Part shown: piece after piece, positions 6,213 through 8,928 of the stretch
Position numbering within the stretch: position 1 is the stretch's first letter
How the letters are laid out: the number at the start of each line of letters is the position of its first letter
NCBI GenBank assembly: GCA_036351435.1
Contig: JAZBPA010000292.1
Span: 1 to 8,928, forward strand
Length of the DNA: 8,928 nt
Direction of reading: 5' to 3'
From: JAAUQA01 sp036351435
Lineage (GTDB): Bacteria; Pseudomonadota; Gammaproteobacteria; Competibacterales; Competibacteraceae
Program-made: the position numbers and the translations under genes
Notes under the pieces: generated by a model
What the model was told of the DNA's origin: nothing
Databases searched by the model: none
Seen by the model: the letters and a program-made list of their open reading frames with translations, nothing else

Positions 6213-6998
6213 ATGCAAATCGATTGGATCACTGTCAGTGCGCAGATCATCAATTTTCTGGTTCTTATTTATTTGCTCAAGCGGTTTCTTTATCGCCCGG
6301 TAATGGATGCCATGGCCAAACGCGAGCAGCGCATCGCCGACCGCTTGCTCGAAGCCCAGCAGCGGGAGAGCGAAGCAAGCCAGGCCATGCAGCAATTTCG
6401 CGACCAACAACAGGCCATCGAACAACAACGGGATGAACTATTGGAACAAGCGCAACGTGACGTGGAACAGCAACGTCAAGCGCTCATGACTGAAGCGCGC
6501 CAGTCCGTCGAACAGTCGCGGCACCAATGGCAGCGGGAAATAGCGCGGGAAAAAGGCGCTTTTCTTAAAGCGATTCGCCGCCAAACTGGTCATGCGGTGC
6601 TGCGTGGGTTACGCCGCGTGCTGGCCGATATGGCGGATAGCTCGTTGGAAGAACGCATGGCGCAGGTCTGGGTAAAGCGTTTAAACAATCTGGACAACGA
6701 AGCTCGTGAGCAGTTGATTTCCGTGCTTGTCGGGGGCTCCGAGCCCGTCCAGATTATCACGACCTTCGAAACCACTGATGCAGTACGTTCCCTGCTTGCC
6801 AAAACGCTGAGCGAACTCGCCGGCACGGCGGTCGATGTGTACTTCGAACCGGGACTAGACGCGGTTTGCGGCGTCGAATTGCAAATCGGCGGCTGGACCC
6901 TGGGTTGGACGCTCGGCGAGTATCTCGATGAAATTGAATCGGATTTGGAGCAAACGTGGACGACACTGGAAGTGCACCCCGAACAAACACTGGCGTGA
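6213..6998 (+). CDS. atpF: N-type ATPase subunit b with delta/OSCP-like C-terminal domain
   Basis: This is the peripheral-stalk subunit linking the membrane motor to the head. It has 261 residues against about 156 in E. coli b. One membrane segment (about 5-26, including INFLVLIYLLKRFLYRPV) is followed by a long Gln/Glu/Arg-rich coiled coil (about 35-125). The C-terminal part, about 130-250, resembles the delta (OSCP) subunit. VQIITTF near 179-185 and VDVYFEPGLDAVCGVELQIG (207-226), then GWTLGEYLDEIESDL, match the delta pattern of a beta strand, 'dp..lGGi.i..g' and a final helix. No separate atpH exists in the operon, so this domain likely replaces delta at the top of alpha. The start lies 3 nt after atpE, with a G-run serving as ribosome binding site. 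The last 43 nt overlap atpA. Confidence 0.92.
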   Translation: MQIDWITVSAQIINFLVLIYLLKRFLYRPVMDAMAKREQRIADRLLEAQQRESEASQAMQQFRDQQQAIEQQRDELLEQAQRDVEQQRQALMTEARQSVEQSRHQWQREIAREKGAFLKAIRRQTGHAVLRGLRRVLADMADSSLEERMAQVWVKRLNNLDNEAREQLISVLVGGSEPVQIITTFETTDAVRSLLAKTLSELAGTAVDVYFEPGLDAVCGVELQIGGWTLGWTLGEYLDEIESDLEQTWTTLEVHPEQTLA

Positions 6999-8524
6999 AT
7001 ACCCCGTTGCAGCAAGCAGCCGATGGGGCATTCGCCGCTTGGGAGCAGGTTCTCGACAATCGAGTCCCGCAACTTAAATCACGTGCCATCGGTACGGTGA
7101 CCTATGTCGGCGGCGGTGTAGTAAACGTAAGAGGTCTGGCGGGGATACGCGCGGAATCGCTGGTCGCGTTTGCGGGCGGCGCTCTGGGGATGGCGTTCGA
7201 TTTACAACCTGATGGGATTGGGATTGCACTATTGCAGGACAGCACTGAGCTGACTACGGGCACCCGAGCACAGGCGACCGAGCGTTTGACCGACACGCCG
7301 GTCGGCGAGGGGTTGCTGGGCCGCGTCTTGGATGCGAGCGGCCGGGTATTGGATGGTGGCGGTCCATTGCGCTTTCAAGAACGCCGCCCCGTGGAACGTG
7401 AAGCACCCACCATTCTGGATCGCGCGCCGGTGACAGTGCCGTTGCAAACCGGGTTAAAAGCGGTTGATGCACTAATTCCGATAGGCCGGGGTCAGCGCGA
7501 GTTGCTGGTCGGCGACCGACAAACGGGCAAGACCACGATCGCCGTGGACACGATACTGAATCAGCGCGATCAGAACGTGATTTGCATCTATTGCGCCATA
7601 GGTCAGCGCGGCACCGCGGTTGCCCGTGTGGTTGACACTCTGCGTGAACATCATGCGCTGGAATATTGCGTGGTGATGGTGGCAACCGGTGATGATTTGC
7701 CCGGATTACAATTCATAACACCCTATGCGGCGACCACCGTGGCGGAGTATTTCATGAGCCAGGGACGCGATGTGCTGATCGTTTACGATGATTTAACGCG
7801 CCATGCCCGCGCTTATCGGGAACTGTCCCTGTTGTTACGAAGACCGCCTGGCCGGGAAGCCTACCCCGGCGATATTTTTTATATCCATGCCCGTTTGCTG
7901 GAACGCGCTACGCATTTGCGCAAGGAACACGGCGGTGGTTCCTTGACCGCCTTACCCATAGTCGAGACCCAGGCTCAGAACATCTCGGCTTACATCCCCA
8001 CAAATCTCATTTCCATCACCGATGGGCAAATTTTTCTGTCGCCGGATCTGTTCCGTAAAGGCGTTATGCCGGCTATCGATATTGGCAAATCGGTATCCCG
8101 CGTCGGCGGCAAAACCCAGCTACCCGTATACCGGGCAGTCGCTGGCGATCTTAAACTAGCTTATGCTCAGTTCGAAGAGATGGAAACGTTCTCCCGCTTC
8201 GCAACCCGCCTCGACGAAGAAACCCGCGAGACTATCGAGCGCGGTCGGCGGGTAAGGGCCATTCTCAAACAAGCCGAGCACACCCCTTTGTCAGTGGCTG
8301 ATCAGGTTGCGGTATTGGAGGCCATCAACCAGGGCCTGTTGGATGAGGTGCCGGTAGCCAACATTGCGCAGGCTGAAACGGCTCTGCGGCGTGCGATCCA
8401 CGCACAAGTGCCCGCCCTCTGCAACAGCATTACTGCAGGCGAGATACTGAACGCGGCGCAGCGCAAGCAGTGGCGGGATACGCTCCGTCAAGCCATCGCA
8501 GGGCAAAGGTCAGGTGAATCGTAG
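6956..8524 (+). CDS. atpA: N-type ATPase subunit alpha
   Basis: This is the non-catalytic nucleotide-binding subunit of the F1 head, 522 residues from GTG 6956. The start is supported by GGAG at 6947-6950, five bases upstream, inside atpF; a later in-frame GTG at 6995 is the alternative. Walker A is GDRQTGKTTIA with K192 and T193. The Walker B region is DVLIVYDDLTRHA, followed by the alpha-typical LSLLLRRPPGREAYPGDIFY. The arginine that reaches into the beta catalytic site is R382 in SVSRVGGKTQ. Residues 18-40 may form an amphipathic helix that could dock the delta-like end of subunit b. The C-terminal helical domain runs from about 395. atpG follows at 8539 with 14 nt between the genes. Confidence 0.95.
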   Translation: MDDTGSAPRTNTGVNTPLQQAADGAFAAWEQVLDNRVPQLKSRAIGTVTYVGGGVVNVRGLAGIRAESLVAFAGGALGMAFDLQPDGIGIALLQDSTELTTGTRAQATERLTDTPVGEGLLGRVLDASGRVLDGGGPLRFQERRPVEREAPTILDRAPVTVPLQTGLKAVDALIPIGRGQRELLVGDRQTGKTTIAVDTILNQRDQNVICIYCAIGQRGTAVARVVDTLREHHALEYCVVMVATGDDLPGLQFITPYAATTVAEYFMSQGRDVLIVYDDLTRHARAYRELSLLLRRPPGREAYPGDIFYIHARLLERATHLRKEHGGGSLTALPIVETQAQNISAYIPTNLISITDGQIFLSPDLFRKGVMPAIDIGKSVSRVGGKTQLPVYRAVAGDLKLAYAQFEEMETFSRFATRLDEETRETIERGRRVRAILKQAEHTPLSVADQVAVLEAINQGLLDEVPVANIAQAETALRRAIHAQVPALCNSITAGEILNAAQRKQWRDTLRQAIAGQRSGES

Positions 8525-8538
8525 CGAGAAGGATGACC

Positions 8539-8928
8539 ATGGAAACCTTGCAACAACTTAACCGCCGCATCAGCAGTTATCAGGATCTGCAATCGATTGT
8601 CAGCACCATGAAAGCGTTGGCCGCTGTCAGCATCCGCCAGTACGAACGAGCAACGCAGTCACTGGCCGTTTATTATCGGACTATCGAATTCGGTCTGCAT
8701 GTGCTGTTGCGCGATACCGCGTTGCAGGAAGGACTACCACCTAAGTCTGCTGGCGGCGGTTTAGGTGCCATCGTGTTTGGTTCGGATCAAGGCTTATGCG
8801 GACGTTTCAACGAGGACATCGCTGCCTTTGCACTGCAGCGGATTGAGGCATCACCCGCACATGGTTATGGCCATCGCATCTTAGCCATCGGCAATCGTAC
8901 GGCCAGCAGTTTGGAGTATATGGGACAA
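8539..8928 (+). CDS. atpG: N-type ATPase subunit gamma (N-terminal part, cut by the window end)
   Basis: This is the rotary shaft of F1. The visible 130 residues are open to the right edge; a full gamma is about 270-300 residues. The N-terminal helix (METLQQLNRRISSYQDLQSI, then a STMKALAAVSIRQYERA stretch) is the one that enters the alpha/beta ring. The conserved loop FGSDQGLCGRFNED near residues 76-89 corresponds to the family SDrGLCGgfN motif. GAGAAGG at 8526-8532 sits six bases before ATG 8539. The ATG at 8533 is in frame but leaves no spacing, so 8539 is chosen. It is the last gene of the canonical N-ATPase order, and nothing is visible beyond it. Confidence 0.93.
   Translation, partial: METLQQLNRRISSYQDLQSIVSTMKALAAVSIRQYERATQSLAVYYRTIEFGLHVLLRDTALQEGLPPKSAGGGLGAIVFGSDQGLCGRFNEDIAAFALQRIEASPAHGYGHRILAIGNRTASSLEYMGQ

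Noticed and set aside
1..8928. CRISPR arrays, tRNA or rRNA genes, insertion sequences and attachment sites.
   Set aside because: No regularly spaced repeats, tRNA-like cloverleaf, transposase or terminal inverted repeats were seen, even at the suspected island boundary.

Overview
The window carries an almost complete operon for an N-type rotary ATPase, the laterally spread alternative F-type ATPase with canonical gene order atpDCQRBEFAG. A bacterial origin is certain and a gammaproteobacterium is my best guess, because of moderate GC, a periplasmic rhodanese/DsrE sulfur gene pair and proteobacterial-style N-ATPase proteins. No species can be named. Bacteria with this operon usually also carry a normal F1Fo-ATPase elsewhere.

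Layout. Positions 2-109 hold the C-terminal end of an unrecognised protein. It runs into a rhodanese gene (to 398) that lacks its 5' half. A secreted DsrE-family protein follows (382-822). Positions 902-1507 hold the N-terminal half of an ATP-grasp-like protein that stops early. These three flank genes look like debris or edges around an inserted block, and the DNA before about 880 is visibly AT-richer than the rest.

The N-ATPase block starts at 1610 with atpD (beta), atpC (epsilon) and atpQ (an AtpI/AtpZ-like small membrane protein), all on the plus strand and ending at 3728. The usual next gene, atpR, is absent. In its place a 424-residue multi-spanning MgtC/SapB-DUF4010 protein is encoded on the opposite strand (5014-3740). 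It faces atpQ tail to tail with an 11-nt gap and is divergent from atpB across a 182-nt intergenic region. The plus-strand series then resumes: atpB (a), atpE (c), atpF (b with a C-terminal delta/OSCP-like domain), atpA (alpha) and atpG (gamma, cut by the window end).

How it works together. AtpD, A, G and C form the catalytic head and central stalk. AtpB, E and F form the membrane motor and stator. No separate delta gene is present, and the long b subunit appears to supply that function. The c subunit keeps two carboxylates (E30, E63) and the S-T-x-x-Y ligand set associated with Na+ coupling, although ion specificity cannot be settled from sequence.

The most notable observation is the split operon. 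A MgtC-domain gene sits where atpR should be, directly upstream of the gene for subunit a, which is the subunit reported as the target of Salmonella MgtC. The downstream half (atpBEFAG) therefore needs its own promoter or transcription running antisense through the MgtC-like gene.
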